Below are positions 8,984 through 17,945 of a stretch of 54,749 bases of DNA, piece after piece (the stretch's first letter is position 1; each line of letters starts with the position of its first letter). Origin of the DNA: DASRDB01 sp035652815 (GTDB lineage Bacteria; Chloroflexota; Ktedonobacteria; Ktedonobacterales; Ktedonobacteraceae); NCBI GenBank assembly GCA_035652815.1, contig DASRDB010000013.1, positions 1 through 54,749 of the forward strand. Reading direction: 5' to 3'. The notes below the pieces were generated by a model, which saw nothing but the letters and a program-made list of their open reading frames with translations, was not told the DNA's origin and searched no databases. Both the position numbers and the translations under genes were made by a program.

Positions 8984-9952
8984 TTAATCAGGCAAACCAA
9001 ACAGGTACTTGAGGCCTGGCTCTAGCCCTTGCTCCCAGGTAGCCCAGTTATGTCCGCTCGGCAACTCTTCGTAGCTATGAGGGTACCCTTTATCTGCCAG
9101 TGCGGCAGCAAATCGACGATTGGGTGCGAGTAGCCACTCGATCTGTCCTGTCTGGGCATAAAAGCGCAATGGTTTCCGTGGCGTTTCAGCGAACTGTTCT
9201 GTGAACCACTCAGGATCATGATATTCGTCTCCACCTCCTGGACGAGCGGTATAACACCCAGACTGGCTTCCGACTTTCGTGAACAAATGTGGATGTTTCC
9301 ATGCTAGCCAGGCGGAGACGAGACCTCCCAGAGAAGCCCCCCAGAGGGCTCTCTCCGAGGTTTCACCGTAGCGGTGCTCAACCTCGGGCAGGACTTCCTC
9401 GAGCAAGAATGCTTCATAGCGCTCATTGAACCAGTACTCTGAGTGGCGGTCTTCTGGCTCTATCATGACCAGACGCACTGGTTGGACTGCTCTTTGCTCT
9501 AACAGCGCTTCAGCAACTTCGGGGAAGCGTAATTTCCGGTAGAAAGCCTCTCCGTCGTGTACATAGATCGTTGCTGAGGGAAACGATGGGGGTTCATACA
9601 CGTAATATCTCCGCTGACCCGCAAAGACTCTCGAATCCACCGTGTGGTCATACACGCTTCCACGAAAGGCCTGTGGTCGTGGAGGCATCTTAAAGCAGTT
9701 GTGCGGGAGGGTGATCGAGCGGTGATAATCGTACCACGGGTTTTTGGGTATCTGAGGATTCGTCGGATCTGTCAATGGACATTGCTTAGCGTCCAGAAAC
9801 GCATACTCTATATACGCGCCCCGGGGAAATTCGATGGTTACCGGTTCCGGAATAGGTAAAGGTCTCTCATCCCAATCAGTAAAATCGCCGATCAGGTACG
9901 CAGCACCTCTTGGGGGTAGAAATGTGACGAATCGATCATGAATTTCAACCAT
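8984..9952 (-). CDS. Esterase of the enterochelin-esterase/esterase D type
   Basis: A 322-residue hydrolase. The N-terminal third (AAYLIGDFTDWDERPLPI) resembles an early-set/CBM48-like beta domain. The rest is an alpha/beta hydrolase of the esterase D family (PF00756): RRYYVYEPPSFPSATIYVHDGEAFY, the nucleophile elbow GASLGG, and GHNWATWEQGL with the catalytic histidine. The substrate cannot be told; relatives act on siderophore or acyl esters. The start at 9952 is chosen because GGAGG lies ten bases upstream; a further ATG at 9979 adds nine residues without a good ribosome site. No signal peptide is visible, so it is probably cytoplasmic. It is read in the same direction as the CRISPR operon but has a 319-base gap and probably its own transcript. 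Confidence 0.8.
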   Translation of the reverse strand: MVEIHDRFVTFLPPRGAAYLIGDFTDWDERPLPIPEPVTIEFPRGAYIEYAFLDAKQCPLTDPTNPQIPKNPWYDYHRSITLPHNCFKMPPRPQAFRGSVYDHTVDSRVFAGQRRYYVYEPPSFPSATIYVHDGEAFYRKLRFPEVAEALLEQRAVQPVRLVMIEPEDRHSEYWFNERYEAFLLEEVLPEVEHRYGETSERALWGASLGGLVSAWLAWKHPHLFTKVGSQSGCYTARPGGGDEYHDPEWFTEQFAETPRKPLRFYAQTGQIEWLLAPNRRFAAALADKGYPHSYEELPSGHNWATWEQGLEPGLKYLFGLPD

Positions 9953-10065
9953 TCTCTGGAAACCTCCACATACATGCATCCCAGGTGCTTCTTCCCGACT
10001 TGTTTGAGACGCATCCCGCTTTCACAAACGTATATCACCAAAATTATAGCATTAAATACTCCCAG

Positions 10066-12714
10066 CTATCTTGACCTATTTTCATCGAGTCGTTTTACTT
10101 CACATAACAACTGTTTCGCTTCCTCCAAAGCAGTCACATAACAGAAAGGAGGGCCATCACATGTTGCATCGCGTAGAGCAGCCTCAGCGAGGCTCCTCAT
10201 TCCTCGCCAATTGCCATTCTCGCATTCCAGTCGGGCGAGAAGATTGTAGATATCAGCTCTCAACACGCGAAAATCTGAACGATTGGTGATGACTAGCGCT
10301 TCTGTGGCGCATTCCTTCGCCCGCTGTTTCTCGCCCCTGGCATGATGTAACCGAGCCCAGGCCAGCAAGAGATCCGCCTCATAATCTACCATATCAATGC
10401 GGCGACAGCGATGAAGGGCCTCTCTCAAATGCAATTCTGCCTCCCAAAGGAACGCAGCGGCTCGCGGCTCGTCTTCCTGGTAAGCCATATGAACTGATGC
10501 CAGACCAAGCAGCCATTCAGCTCGGATGACGTCTCTTTCGTAATGTCCTATATCCGCCAGTTCACGAGCGCGCTGCGCAGCTTCCAATGCATCGGGAATT
10601 TTTCGGGCAAGGATACTACAGAGGGAACGATAAGCCCAGACGGCACCCTCGGATGCTCGTGCATTTAACTCTTTAAAGAGTGACAATGCCGCATCCAGGT
10701 GCCGGAAAGCAGCCTCAAACATGCCCTGGTAGGCCCGTAGCAAGGCAAAATATTGGTGAGCCTTTGCTTCGTTGAATGCATCATGGATGTCGCGGCACAG
10801 GAGTATGCTCTCCTGTAAACTCTGCTCCGAAGCTGTAAGCCTTCCAAGCATCTCCTGCTGAACCGCGAGATTCCACAGCGCTGTCGCAAGGCTTTCTTTA
10901 TCGTCACGCTCCTGATCAATCTGAATCGATGCCTCAAGGAGTTGTATAGTACGTTGGGGATAACCAGAGGCGCTATAGGCGTTTGCCAGTGCATCAAGCA
11001 ACCAGGACTGCCAGCTTCTTTCGAGTTGTGGCAGGGAAGTCTCGTCGCCCTCAAAAAAACCCTGAAGAAGCTCGATGATGGTCTGATAGGCTCCCAGCCG
11101 GTGGTACAGTAGGCTGGCCAGATGATTATAGTAGATTCCCAGAACCCTTTTGAACTGCTTCGCACGGATCATATGATGGCAGAGTTCGATGATTGCCGCA
11201 ATATCTTCTAAGCTCTCCACCTGAGGAAGACTATCTGATGCCGACCCCACGGACAGTGTTCGAATTTTCTTGGCAGTATCCGGCAGGTCCTCCAGGAGGC
11301 CTTTTCCGCTCATCTGGAAATACTCGGCTAAACGGACGTGAACCGCCTCCCTCTGCGGAAGCCTGGCATACGCGTATTGGCGGACGACCGGATGCAGATC
11401 GTAGCATTGTCGCTCTCGATCAAAGAAGAGCAAACCTCGCTCCACCAGTTCGCGCAGCGCGGCCTTCAACTCTTTCTCAACCCCAAAGGGGCTTACCGCT
11501 TTCGCCGTCTCAAAATCCACCACTGACCGAGAGGCAGCTAAGTGACTCAGTAGTTGCTGAAGCGATGGCCGTAAGGCATCATAGGCCTGGGCCAGGATGT
11601 GATGTTCGCGCTGTATCATCTCTGGAACGAGGCTGTTCTCGGCAGCTACGGCGATATCTCCTGGCCGAGCCGGGTCATGCACGACCAGTCCAGCTAGGAG
11701 GCGCAAAGCCAGGGGATGGTTGCCATAAGGAGCGCAGACGGTGTGGATTTCGGCCCGCGTCCCACGTACTCCCTGAGCCTGGAGGAAAGCCAGGACATCT
11801 TCAGGATCCAAGACACTCAATTCCTCACGTCGGCATCCCGCCAGGCTGTCTAGTTCGCGAGGCAAAAGTCGGGTTGTGAGCAGAACCCTGCTGAGGAGGG
11901 GACTGGCAGCAAGCCAGCGCAGGAAATTCCCTTCATGAGGGTCGATACAGACGCGAAAGTTCCCTTGAGCGTCCTCACGTACACTATCGCCTTGATAAGC
12001 AGAAACGGCACTGGCGTAAGCCCTCAACTCACGCTCGAAGCCATCCAATATCAGCAGAAAGTAGTGACGTTGGAGCAAGGCTATCAGGGCCTGAATCTTT
12101 TCATAAGTAGACATGCTCCTGGGGTCCAGGGACCCGCTACTCATGTACATCAAAGCCCGATTGAGGAAGGTAGCAAAGGAGGCTTCGGGCTCATAGAAGG
12201 ACCACCACAGCACGCCCTGCGGGTAAACTCTTTTGGACAATTGGCAGATGGAAACTTCTCTCGATGGTTCGGTCATACCGGGTAAGGGCACGCCCAACAC
12301 GTCGTGCTGCAGCCAGGTCCACACCAATGAAGATTTGCCCATTCCACCCAGAGCTATAAGAGCTAAAACTGGTCGTTTGTCCTTTGTTAACCATTCCGTG
12401 AGCATTCGTCGTTCATGGATACGGCCGGTGAAGTTTTCCTGCAAGGGGTAGGGATGAGCAAAGTAAGGTTGAGGGGGAAGAGGCATATCACTTGGGCGGG
12501 AAGCACTCCTGGGGACTAAGTCCTCTATCGAACAGCCAATCAACCCGGCAAGGGCCTCCAGATATTCTCTTGGCATCGCTGTTCGTCCGGTAAGGTAGTC
12601 GCGCATGGTGCGATCGGGAATATGCAGTTCAGCAGTAATTTCACGGACCTTATATCCAGCGGCCTGGATACAGGTCTTGATTCGATTTGGGTACCTGGGA
12701 GTGGCGCTTGTCAT
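10066..12714 (-). CDS. XRE-STAND (NB-ARC-like) ATPase with TPR repeats
   Basis: An 882-residue multi-domain regulator. Residues 1-70 are an XRE-type helix-turn-helix (YKVREITAELHIPDRTMRDYL, GLIGCSIEDLVP). Residues about 95-420 are a STAND NTPase with P-loop ALGGMGKSSL (GKS at about 126-128) and Walker B YFLLILDGFER. A helical winged region with LHPVVRQYAYARL follows, then TPR-like helices (QLEASIQIDQERDDKESL type) to the end. Such proteins act as signal-gated switches; relatives are transcription regulators or defence sensors, and nothing here decides between these. I chose the start at 12714, where the HTH homology begins; an open frame extends to 12861 with an atypical basic N-terminus. The esterase lies 114 bases downstream on the same strand. 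Confidence 0.8.
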   Translation of the reverse strand: MTSATPRYPNRIKTCIQAAGYKVREITAELHIPDRTMRDYLTGRTAMPREYLEALAGLIGCSIEDLVPRSASRPSDMPLPPQPYFAHPYPLQENFTGRIHERRMLTEWLTKDKRPVLALIALGGMGKSSLVWTWLQHDVLGVPLPGMTEPSREVSICQLSKRVYPQGVLWWSFYEPEASFATFLNRALMYMSSGSLDPRSMSTYEKIQALIALLQRHYFLLILDGFERELRAYASAVSAYQGDSVREDAQGNFRVCIDPHEGNFLRWLAASPLLSRVLLTTRLLPRELDSLAGCRREELSVLDPEDVLAFLQAQGVRGTRAEIHTVCAPYGNHPLALRLLAGLVVHDPARPGDIAVAAENSLVPEMIQREHHILAQAYDALRPSLQQLLSHLAASRSVVDFETAKAVSPFGVEKELKAALRELVERGLLFFDRERQCYDLHPVVRQYAYARLPQREAVHVRLAEYFQMSGKGLLEDLPDTAKKIRTLSVGSASDSLPQVESLEDIAAIIELCHHMIRAKQFKRVLGIYYNHLASLLYHRLGAYQTIIELLQGFFEGDETSLPQLERSWQSWLLDALANAYSASGYPQRTIQLLEASIQIDQERDDKESLATALWNLAVQQEMLGRLTASEQSLQESILLCRDIHDAFNEAKAHQYFALLRAYQGMFEAAFRHLDAALSLFKELNARASEGAVWAYRSLCSILARKIPDALEAAQRARELADIGHYERDVIRAEWLLGLASVHMAYQEDEPRAAAFLWEAELHLREALHRCRRIDMVDYEADLLLAWARLHHARGEKQRAKECATEALVITNRSDFRVLRADIYNLLARLECENGNWRGMRSLAEAALRDATCDGPPFCYVTALEEAKQLLCEVKRLDENRSR

Positions 12715-12953
12715 AACTCTTATGCCAGCAAAGCTGCCGTTTTTCTGCCAGTTCTTCGCCGCTTTTCGGGCTGTTTTCAGGCCGCTATTCAGTATAATGC
12801 GGATAGAACGGCATGCCGTTGATAACGGCTGGATCAATCGCACTACTGGAGACACTACCACGTCTGTTCAGGTCTGATTTCGCCGAGGACTTCTATATTG
12901 TAACTATGCCAATTAGGAGAGAATAGATGCTTGTTTATAGTCAGTCAATCTGG

Positions 12954-13148
12954 TTATTCTTGCTTATCCTCCTGCCTGCCTGTGTAGCGTCGACGCAAGA
13001 ACTCTTCGTAGTCTTCTCTTTTGACCCTGTACGTGCGCCGCAGTTGCACCGCAGGAAGTTCCCGTTCCCGGATCCAGATACGCACTGTTTCAGGATGCAC
13101 GCCCAACTCTTCGGCTATTTCTTCGACCGTCAACCACTGTTTTGGCAT
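12954..13148 (-). CDS. Excisionase-like HTH DNA-binding protein
   Basis: A 64-residue protein with a MerR/excisionase-type helix-turn-helix: WLTVEEIAEELGVHPETVRIWI followed by ELPAVQLRRTYRVKREDYEEFLRRR, the usual HTH_17 layout. Such proteins either assist excision (Xis) or regulate. The start at 13148 is supported by a GGGAGAG site seven bases upstream. The longer frame from 13199 is unlikely because its ATG directly touches the -10 box at 13200-13205 and would not be transcribed. The acidic/basic tail RRRYTGRQEDKQE closes the protein. Its place beside a translocase cassette and a serine recombinase suggests a recombination directionality factor or repressor of an integrative element; that is inference. 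Confidence 0.8.
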   Translation of the reverse strand: MPKQWLTVEEIAEELGVHPETVRIWIRERELPAVQLRRTYRVKREDYEEFLRRRYTGRQEDKQE

Positions 13149-13199
13149 AAATTCTCTCCCCTGGTGCCATTTGTGGGTAGTGAGACCACACTTTTTCAT

Positions 13200-13228
13200 A
13201 TTATAGAGTCTAGTATTGCTTGCGTCAA
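13200..13228 (-). promoter_or_regulatory. Consensus promoter of the excisionase-like gene
   Basis: Minus strand TTGACG (13228-13223) and TATAAT (13205-13200) with a 17-base spacer. Transcription would begin near 13193, which fixes the start codon of the HTH gene at 13148. Confidence 0.75.
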
Positions 13229-13724
13229 TTGCTATATCAATCTTATGATTTGCATTAACTTGACAACATGGTAATAATTGGGTAATATTGTACCAAATGG
13301 CATAAATTGATCAGCAAACCTGAGCTTGTAAAGCATACGGTAGTTCTGTTTTACTGGCTCACTGTGAGAGTCGGTGGGCCAGACCAAGATATCGTCTTCG
13401 TACGGACGTCCTCGTCGTGCAGGTAGTTGTAGTGCGGTTTCTTGTAGTGCGGTGTTTCCTGAAGGCGGAGAGGGCGTGCTTACAGCTTCCCACGGCCAGA
13501 CACGTCCCCTCCTCCTCTGTCACCAGTAGTTGTTAAGGCTCCTGGCTGATGGTTAGTGTATCACATCTGTTTCAGGTCTGATACCTTTTCCGTGCCTGCC
13601 ATTCGCCAGGGGTCAGTCAAACCGATGTTTCGCATGCGTTCGGGGAGATTGATCTGGGCGATCACCTCATCTTTCTCCTTTGGTCTTGAACCATGTTGAT
13701 TCATCACACAAGGAGGCCCTCTCT
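13229..13724. other. Gene-poor stretch at the head of the translocase cassette
   Basis: About 500 bases without a convincing gene. It holds two 12-base direct repeats TTGTAGTGCGGT at 13427-13438 and 13442-13453, an arm pair GTATCA/TGATAC around 13557-13583, and a weak minus-strand reading frame (13561-13665). The string TTCAGGTCTGAT occurs here (13571-13582) and again at 12868-12879, on either side of the HTH gene. Confidence 0.5.
13561..13665 (-). CDS. Possible 34-residue small protein
   Basis: A GTG-started frame preceded by AAAGGAGAAAGATGAG gives a 34-residue basic peptide containing INLPERMRNIGLTDPWRM. I do not recognise it. The ribosome-site spacing is plausible, but length and start codon are weak evidence; it may be a remnant of a larger gene. 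Confidence 0.2.
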   Translation of the reverse strand: MIAQINLPERMRNIGLTDPWRMAGTEKVSDLKQM

Positions 13725-14378
13725 ATGGCAACACAAACTCAATCAAAGGGCTACAAGCCTTTTGAGGCCGATTCGGACTCGGTCCATCATCCCCCCTGGT
13801 TCGCCTATTCGCTCGCCGGTATCGGTGTCCTGTGCGGCATTGCAGCGAATCTCTGGCAGGTGTTCACCTCGGTGGTCGCCTTTTTCAACATGTTCGTGCA
13901 GGGTGCCGTGTACAAAAACATGGACACGCACGCACAGGGCAACGCCACAGCAGGCGCGCTCGCCGTCAGCATCGGGATGGCCGTCGCCTTTCAACTGGGT
14001 GTCATGTTCTTCGTGTTTCGTGTCCACAGAGAGTACAAAGAGCAGAAAGTCAAGGTGGGCGATAACCTGCAGGCCGTGAAGACGACCGCCGTACAGATGG
14101 TCGCTCATCACCGGCTCCTGCTCGCCTGGTCGCTGCTCTCCTTTATCGCCGATACTGTTGGCGACTTCACCTTTATTAACCTGCTGTCCAACGACCCATT
14201 CATGCTGCTCGGCTATACTCTGTCCCTGTACGCAGTCAGCACGATTATTCTCTCGGCCTCCCTGGAACGCCACTGGGCCGCGAAGATCGCGTTGGAGAAC
14301 TGGCGGGCGTTCAAAGCCTACACCCGGCTCATGCAATTGAAAGTCCAGGCGGCCCAGGCAAAGCAGGAGGGCAAATAA
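13725..14378 (+). CDS. Multi-pass membrane protein of the translocase cassette
   Basis: A 217-residue protein that I do not recognise. It shows about four membrane segments: FAYSLAGIGVLCGIAANLW, TAGALAVSIGMAVAFQLGVM, LLLAWSLLSFIADTVGDF and FMLLGYTLSLYAVSTIIL, with a helical basic C-terminus rich in Gln and Lys. The start at 13725 follows AAGGAGG at a good distance; an upstream ATG at 13680 lacks one. Its stop is one base before the ATG of the FtsK/HerA-like gene, so the two are cotranscribed and probably cooperate at the membrane. By analogy with conjugative modules it could be a translocase partner, but nothing in the sequence proves it. Confidence 0.75.
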   Translation: MATQTQSKGYKPFEADSDSVHHPPWFAYSLAGIGVLCGIAANLWQVFTSVVAFFNMFVQGAVYKNMDTHAQGNATAGALAVSIGMAVAFQLGVMFFVFRVHREYKEQKVKVGDNLQAVKTTAVQMVAHHRLLLAWSLLSFIADTVGDFTFINLLSNDPFMLLGYTLSLYAVSTIILSASLERHWAAKIALENWRAFKAYTRLMQLKVQAAQAKQEGK

Positions 14379-14379
14379 G

Positions 14380-16284
14380 ATGAAAGAAGTACTGGATCGC
14401 TGGAAAGAGGGACTGGGTGTTCTTGCCTACTTCGGCTTTCTGGCGTACTTCACGCCCAGAGCCGAGGCTGCTGGATGGGGCTACCGGGGTCTGCTGTTCT
14501 GTGTCATGGTGGGCGCGCTACTCGTCTTCCTGCTCTACATCGTGGTGAAGTACATTGCTGAGTATATCAGCGACCACCGTGAGGAGGTGAACTCCTTCCG
14601 CGAGTACATGGGTATTGGAGCACATCCGGAGCAGATCAGCCTCGCCGCGATTGGCACAGTTGACGACCACACCGCCGATGAGATCGACGCCATGCTGGCC
14701 ACCAACCCCTATGCCAGCGCTGAGGTCATCGACAACGACAAATATACGCGCCTGCTGCCAACCGTCGGTGCAGATGATGATTACCTGTCCTCCAGGCAGG
14801 GTTCCTGCTTAACAGACGAAGCGAGTGGCGAAGAGGAAGACCTTGACCAGGCAGCCATCATCGGTGAGAACCCGCGCCGCCGTCTCCTCCTGGCCGACAA
14901 TTTCCAGCCTGATGCAAACGACCCACTCGCCACCGGCGTGTTCGTCGTCGGTATTCCAGGATCGGGCAAGACCGTCGCGCTGGCTCTGTTCCTGGAGCAG
15001 TACATCAAGCGATTTCATCTGCCCGCGGTGGTCTTCGACCTCGTTGGCGACTTGAAAAGCATCGCTGAAGACGGGCGGATTTGCCCTCGCGGCCTGGTCG
15101 CCACGCCGGGCGCGCTGCCCAGTATGGCTCAGGTCGTCAGGTATCGCATGCAGGTGATCGTGGACTTACAGCAATGTCGACGTCCTGGCGAGGCGTTTCT
15201 CAACTATGAGCTGGCCGGTCGGCTCATCGCACAGACCCTCAAGGACCTCATGAACGCCCAATCGGCCATCGATCCCGACCTTCGCCTGCCCTGTCTGGTC
15301 GGCCTGGATGAAACGCATATCTGGGCCCCCCAGAATCCCCCGTCCTATCTGTCGCCGGTGACAGCCAAAGACCTGCTGGATACGCTCACCGTCGTCGCAA
15401 CGACCGGCCGCAAGTACGGCGTGGTGCCTCTGTTCGCCGCGCAGCGCATCCCCAAAGTCCACAAGGATATTATCGCTGGCTGCGAGACGCGCCTGCTGGG
15501 CAAGGCGGATCTCGATAACGATATCAAGCGCTACCGTGAGTATGTAAGCCCCGAGGTCATTTCCGACCAGGGAATCCGCCAGCTTTCCAGAGGGCGCATG
15601 GTGGTGTGTATGAACGGCAAGCAACTCATCGTCCAGTTCTACCAGCGAGAAAGCCGCCACATCAGCCATACGCCAGGTATCACGCAGGCCCTCGACCAGT
15701 TTGCAGGCAAGATCCCCCCTGAATTGCTCGCATCCTTCAGCCGTCCGATTGAAACGGTATCACCTGCGTCTCACACACAATCCCCCGGGCTGCGTCCCGT
15801 CACCTGCACAACTACCTCTCCCACAGGAGGCTTCACGAGAGCCATCCCTGCGGAGCTGCGCCGAGCGCGAGAATTGTACCGGCCAGGCATGTCCCATCGA
15901 GATCTCGCCCGGGCTATGGGTATTGACTCCAGGACGGCCATCGAACTCATGCGGCAACTCAAGACGCGCAGGCTCATCGGCGGGAGACAGTCGGAGCAGG
16001 CGTCGCTCGCGAGGGAAAACAGCACGGCGACGCCACAACCGCCCGAGATGGCCGCAATCACCGTTCTGCCGGTGCGTAGCGAGCAAAAACCGCATCCCAC
16101 ACTCAAGGACGCGATTACCTGCTGGAACGAGCTGGTCGAGGCCGGGCAGAACCCCAGCAGGAACAACTTACAGCAGGCACTCCTGTCCAAAGGCTTTGAC
16201 TGCAAAGAGAACTGGGCACGCAAATTCTATGAAGATATCAAAGACATGTTGAAAGAGCAGCCGAAAGCGTCGGTAGGCGGGTAG
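14380..16284 (+). CDS. FtsK/HerA-like DNA translocase with C-terminal winged helix (TraB-like layout)
   Basis: A 634-residue membrane ATPase. Two membrane segments lie at about 10-24 and 35-60. The motor domain has P-loop GIPGSGKT at 191-198 and a Walker B-like LVGLDETHIW near 310, then an arginine-rich GRKYGVVPLFAAQRIP segment, as in FtsK/HerA/VirD4-type pumps. A winged-helix-like domain sits at about 487-535 (MSHRDLARAMGIDSRTAIEL). Membrane anchor, motor and C-terminal wHTH is the layout of actinomycete TraB/FtsK proteins, which move double-stranded DNA without a relaxase and recognise short repeats. No relaxase gene is visible nearby. The stop codon lies in a GGTA-type repeat tract. The coupling-protein role is inferred from layout and neighbours. 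Confidence 0.75.
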   Translation: MKEVLDRWKEGLGVLAYFGFLAYFTPRAEAAGWGYRGLLFCVMVGALLVFLLYIVVKYIAEYISDHREEVNSFREYMGIGAHPEQISLAAIGTVDDHTADEIDAMLATNPYASAEVIDNDKYTRLLPTVGADDDYLSSRQGSCLTDEASGEEEDLDQAAIIGENPRRRLLLADNFQPDANDPLATGVFVVGIPGSGKTVALALFLEQYIKRFHLPAVVFDLVGDLKSIAEDGRICPRGLVATPGALPSMAQVVRYRMQVIVDLQQCRRPGEAFLNYELAGRLIAQTLKDLMNAQSAIDPDLRLPCLVGLDETHIWAPQNPPSYLSPVTAKDLLDTLTVVATTGRKYGVVPLFAAQRIPKVHKDIIAGCETRLLGKADLDNDIKRYREYVSPEVISDQGIRQLSRGRMVVCMNGKQLIVQFYQRESRHISHTPGITQALDQFAGKIPPELLASFSRPIETVSPASHTQSPGLRPVTCTTTSPTGGFTRAIPAELRRARELYRPGMSHRDLARAMGIDSRTAIELMRQLKTRRLIGGRQSEQASLARENSTATPQPPEMAAITVLPVRSEQKPHPTLKDAITCWNELVEAGQNPSRNNLQQALLSKGFDCKENWARKFYEDIKDMLKEQPKASVGG

Positions 16285-16381
16285 GTAGGCAGGTGGGTGC
16301 AGGCAGGCCCTAGCGGGATACCTTGAGCGCGAAAGCAGCATCACCTACTCACCCACCTACCCACCTGACCACCCACCAACC
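16272..16381. repeat. Inverted G-rich and C-rich tetranucleotide tracts
   Basis: The plus strand has a G-rich tract (16272-16307) built from GGTA/GGCG/GGTG units and, 35 bases on, a C-rich tract (16342-16381) built from CACC/TACC units. The tracts are imperfectly complementary, so they can fold on each other, and the G-rich run could form a quadruplex. They sit between the translocase gene and the next membrane gene. Confidence 0.7.
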
Positions 16382-16398
16382 GGAAAAGTGAGGATTCA

Positions 16399-17520
16399 AT
16401 GACGGCACAACGACACTGGTACAACGATAAAGAACTCTTCCTGCATGGCCTGGCGCGCAGCAACTACGTGACGGCCATCACCGACTGGTTTATGGGCCTC
16501 GCCGGCAAACTCACCGAGCTGGTACTCTACGGCACGATCCTGTACTCCTGCGCACAGCTCTACCCCGGTGTAGACTTACCCACAGGCGTTTCCCTGGCTG
16601 TGTTCCTCATCCAGATGGGCGCCCTTGATATTGGCGGACTCAGCCTGGCCAAGCTCGCCAGGCAAGCCAGAGAAGACGGCAACACCGATGGCGCGAGGCA
16701 GGCCGAGGCGCTCTCACGGTGGCTCATCGGCATCATGCTGACCGGCGTCGTCACCGTCGGCGTTGAGCATGTGGTTTCCATCCCCCCACAGGCCCAAACC
16801 GCCGTTGAAATTGTCCTGGTCGTGGCCCGCTCTATCTGCTCCGTCCTGTATGGCCGTGTCGTGCATCTGCTCAAAGGTGAGGCTACACGGGTCCAGCGCA
16901 TCCCGGCAGTCGATGTCATGCAGCATCTGCAGGCCTGTACCGAGCAGTTTCAGCGTATTGAGCAGTGCTTCACAGACTTTCACCAGCAGCAGGTGTTTCA
17001 ACTGCAGAACATTGAAACAGGCTTTCAGGAACTGCTGCATGAAAGTCTTGCACCGATCGTTGCCACCCTTCAGTTTCATGGTGAAACACTTTCACTGTTG
17101 CCCACCTTCAACGAGCAGCTCGACCAGATCGGTGCCGTTGCTGAGTACCAGCTCCGCATCACCGAGGAAGTGACGCGGGTGAAAGCCACGCTGGAGCGCA
17201 TTGGCACCGGTCCCCACATGGCAACAAACCAGTTAGCGGGGCCAATGCGCCAGGCCCGCGTCAAGCCCTTGCTCCAACTTGCTCCGGGTGGGTCTGAACG
17301 CAAACCCACCGGGGAGTTCGACAAGGCACAATTCGTCTACACGTGCCTGCGAGAAGACCGCGACATGAAAATCGCAGACATTCAGCAGAGAGCTGCTGAA
17401 AGAGGGCAAACCATTTCAGTCGGAAGTGTCAGCCAGTACAGGAAAGCTTTTTTTGAAAGCCTGAAAGTGGCTGAAAGTGAACGTCCCATTGAAACTGAAG
17501 CTGTCGCCGTGGGCCAGTAA
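16399..17520 (+). CDS. Membrane protein with coiled coil and C-terminal HTH-like region
   Basis: A 373-residue protein of unknown function. It has membrane segments at about 25-60 (ITDWFMGLAGKLTELVLYGT, VSLAVFLIQMGALDIGGLSL) and 110-150 (LIGIMLTGVVTVGVEHVV, TAVEIVLVVARSICSVLYG). A long helical, glutamine-rich region follows (about 165-270; FQRIEQCFTDFHQQQVFQLQ), probably a coiled coil. The end (about 305-360) looks like a small DNA-binding domain (DKAQFVYTCLREDRDMKIAD, GQTISVGSVSQYRKAFF). The membrane-coil-HTH order echoes the translocase just upstream and suggests a DNA-tethering partner. The ATG at 16399 follows a GTGAGGATTCA leader with weak Shine-Dalgarno character. No family is recognised. 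Confidence 0.72.
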   Translation: MTAQRHWYNDKELFLHGLARSNYVTAITDWFMGLAGKLTELVLYGTILYSCAQLYPGVDLPTGVSLAVFLIQMGALDIGGLSLAKLARQAREDGNTDGARQAEALSRWLIGIMLTGVVTVGVEHVVSIPPQAQTAVEIVLVVARSICSVLYGRVVHLLKGEATRVQRIPAVDVMQHLQACTEQFQRIEQCFTDFHQQQVFQLQNIETGFQELLHESLAPIVATLQFHGETLSLLPTFNEQLDQIGAVAEYQLRITEEVTRVKATLERIGTGPHMATNQLAGPMRQARVKPLLQLAPGGSERKPTGEFDKAQFVYTCLREDRDMKIADIQQRAAERGQTISVGSVSQYRKAFFESLKVAESERPIETEAVAVGQ

Positions 17521-17807
17521 CTGAAAGCCGGAGTGAACATGAAAGCAGCATTAGCCTATGCCAGGTTTGCTAGACCACAGCAAACAAATTACTCGTCTGG
17601 CTCTTTGTCTCGTTCTGCTTACCAGAGCTGACGTACTTGGTATTTTGGTGGGGCAATGCTGAGACAACCGGAAGGAGGTTCTTGCTATATACGTGAGATC
17701 GTGATCATTGATGGTCAAAAGCTGACTCCTGCTTATGCTCACCTGCTCATGACGATGATTCGAGCAGGATGAGATAGGGAATTACCCATTCAGCAGCGTC
17801 AACATCG

Positions 17808-17842
17808 CCGAAAAATCTTCCACAACTGGAAGAAAAATCTGG
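17808..17842. repeat. Related degenerate palindrome
   Basis: Arms GCC/GGC and TTCC/GGAA flank ACAACT, with AAAAATCT on both sides as a direct repeat. The string AAAATCTTC recurs in the perfect palindrome at 17974-17982, so the two sites look like members of one motif family. Confidence 0.45.
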
Positions 17843-17945
17843 CACTAGCCTACCATTATTGGGCTCGTCTAACCGGTACACTTGCTTGTGAGAAAGGGAG
17901 GCATCCCTGGAGATTAAAAGTACCGATAATTTTGCCGCACTACAT

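Noticed and set aside
12866..13582. TTCAGGTCTGAT pair as attachment-site repeats
   Set aside because: Only 12 bases shared, both inside the element area, and no relation to the dehydrogenase junction at 20490.
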